Part shown: in pieces, positions 52,249 through 53,094 of the stretch
How the letters are laid out: each line of letters starts with the position of its first letter
Position numbering within the stretch: position 1 is the stretch's first letter
From: Holophagaceae bacterium
GTDB taxonomy: Bacteria > Acidobacteriota > Holophagae > Holophagales > Holophagaceae
Length of the DNA stretch: 53,094 nt
Direction of reading: 5' to 3'
Assembly (NCBI GenBank): GCA_017859955.1
Contig: JAFNAB010000056.1
Coordinates: forward strand, 1-53,094
The notes under the pieces: model-generated
The model's database searches: none
Told to the model about the DNA's origin: nothing
What the model saw: only the letters and a program-made list of their open reading frames with translations
Translations under genes and position numbers: made by a program

Positions 52249-53094
52249 GGCTGGGTCTCTTCGCGGGTCTCGAACAGGGCTGCCAGATCCTGGGTCCGGA
52301 GCTTGCCCCGATCATCGAAGGGAAGCTGGGCCAGGAAGCGCCAGCGACGGGGGAGGACCGCCGGATCGAAGCGGAGCCCCAGGTGTTGGCGGAGAAGCCG
52401 GCTGAGTGCGAGTCGGGCCTCGGGTCCGGAGGCCTCCTGGCCCGGGGCCAGGACCAGGGCGGCCCCCAGGACCCTTCGATGCCCCTCCAGAAGGGTCACT
52501 GCGGCCCGATCCACCGCAGGATGGGCCTCCAGGGCGGCCTCCAGTTCCACCAGGGAGACCCGCTTCTCCTCGACCTTGACCACCCGGTCCAGGCGTCCCA
52601 GGAGCTGGAATCGCCCGTCATCCCGGAGGGCGGCGGCGTCCTCCATTCTCATCCCGCCCGATTCCAGGCGTGGGGAGCGGAGGTGGATTGCCCCATCGGG
52701 CTCAAGGCTGACCTGGGTATCCGGAAAGGGTGTCCAGGGATCGGAGTCGGCCTCCAGGGAGGGGTTGCGCCAGGCCACGCCACCGCTTTCGGTGCTTCCG
52801 TAGATCTCCAGGATGCCCCTGGGCACCCAGCGGCGCCAACGGAGGGCGTCCTCCCGTCTCAGGGGGCCCCCCGATGAGAAGATGGCGGCGGGGTGGGTCC
52901 TGAAGTGGTCCAGGTCCACCAGTTCCGGAAGGCGCGTCAGGTGGGCCGGGCTGGAAATGAGGATGGGGGCGCTGGTTCCGGCCAGCACTGCCGCGTAGCG
53001 GTCTGGATCGCCGCAGGTCTCAGTGGCAAAGGGGCGCCCGGTGCCCAGGGGCCACAGAATGCGGAAGAGAAGGCCATAGAAGTGGTGGTGGGGC
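52245..53094 (-). CDS. AMP-dependent acyl/aryl ligase, C-terminal part (cut by window edge)
   Basis: The visible 283 residues (reading in from base 53093) are the later part of an ANL-superfamily adenylating enzyme. They include HHHFYGLLFRILWPLGTG, FSSGGPL, the acyl-adenylate region EIYGSTESGG, the GRLDRVVKVEEKRVSL hinge region and the C-terminal LPFDDRGKLRTQDL with its catalytic lysine. In aryl polyene clusters such a ligase activates the aryl acid starter, usually 4-hydroxybenzoate-derived, onto the ACP. The start codon and adenylate-forming P-loop are beyond the window. It is coupled by ATGA to the ApeI-like dehydratase. Confidence 0.9.
   Translation of the reverse strand, partial: PHHHFYGLLFRILWPLGTGRPFATETCGDPDRYAAVLAGTSAPILISSPAHLTRLPELVDLDHFRTHPAAIFSSGGPLRREDALRWRRWVPRGILEIYGSTESGGVAWRNPSLEADSDPWTPFPDTQVSLEPDGAIHLRSPRLESGGMRMEDAAALRDDGRFQLLGRLDRVVKVEEKRVSLVELEAALEAHPAVDRAAVTLLEGHRRVLGAALVLAPGQEASGPEARLALSRLLRQHLGLRFDPAVLPRRWRFLAQLPFDDRGKLRTQDLAALFETREETQP

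Noticed and set aside
1-53094. CRISPR arrays, rRNA or tRNA genes
   Set aside because: I found no regularly spaced repeat-spacer units and no recognisable rRNA or tRNA sequence by reading. A covariance-model scan would be needed to exclude tRNAs fully.

Overview
The window is about 53 kb of GC-rich bacterial DNA with strong G/C preference at third codon positions. It is packed into short-gap or ATGA-overlapping operons. Gene content fits a Gram-negative, diderm bacterium: an outer-membrane beta-barrel, lipoproteins, a LolA-like carrier, an LpxL-like acyltransferase and an aryl-polyene-type lipid cluster. An acidobacterial (Holophaga/Geothrix-like) origin is my best guess from general gene content; no rRNA or other marker here settles it.

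Left part (1-6.8 kb). A transposase tail lies at the window edge, then a small outer-membrane protein divergent from a plus-strand run: a sigma-54 activator, a flavin reductase-like protein, a ZIP metal transporter, prmA, murI and a DUF4143-type ATPase. From 16.8 to 6.8 kb on the minus strand runs one tightly coupled eight-gene operon: TPR protein, membrane alkaline-phosphatase-superfamily protein, YaiO-type TPR/beta-barrel, receiver-only response regulator, HEAT-repeat membrane protein, processive family-2 glycosyltransferase, CHAD protein and sensor kinase. I read it as an exopolysaccharide synthesis, modification and export system with its own signalling. A TIM-barrel-like lipoprotein is divergent from it.

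Middle (17-34.5 kb). There is a broken FN3/carbohydrate-binding lipoprotein gene, uvrA, a less GC-biased block with a J-domain membrane protein and a Sel1-repeat membrane protein, a four-PAS histidine kinase with its response regulator, a tandem flavodoxin-fold protein, a broken glycosyltransferase-DUF2062 gene and a polysaccharide deacetylase fused to a methyltransferase.

Right part (34.5-53.1 kb). This is an aryl-polyene-like type II fatty acid/polyketide cluster in three blocks. The plus block has two B12-type radical SAM proteins, an LpxL-like acyltransferase, an ACP, a ketosynthase and a ketosynthase-like protein. A short minus block has a UGT-type glycosyltransferase and an alpha/beta hydrolase-radical SAM fusion. 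A long minus block runs off the window: AMP ligase, ApeI-like dehydratase, thioesterase, LolA-like protein, MMPL exporter (broken), DUF3261-like lipoprotein, ketosynthase, second dehydratase, ketoreductase and ketosynthase. Together they could build, modify and move an acyl/polyene lipid to the outer membrane.

Most notable observations: (i) a composite double-palindrome element of about 91 bp sits inside two unrelated coding sequences of the lipid cluster without stopping translation; (ii) three genes carry the same kind of lesion, an internal deletion with a frameshift; (iii) a hairpin-rich intergenic element with G-U-compatible stems lies at 43.8-44.3 kb; (iv) the polysaccharide operon and the lipid cluster have unusual gene fusions.
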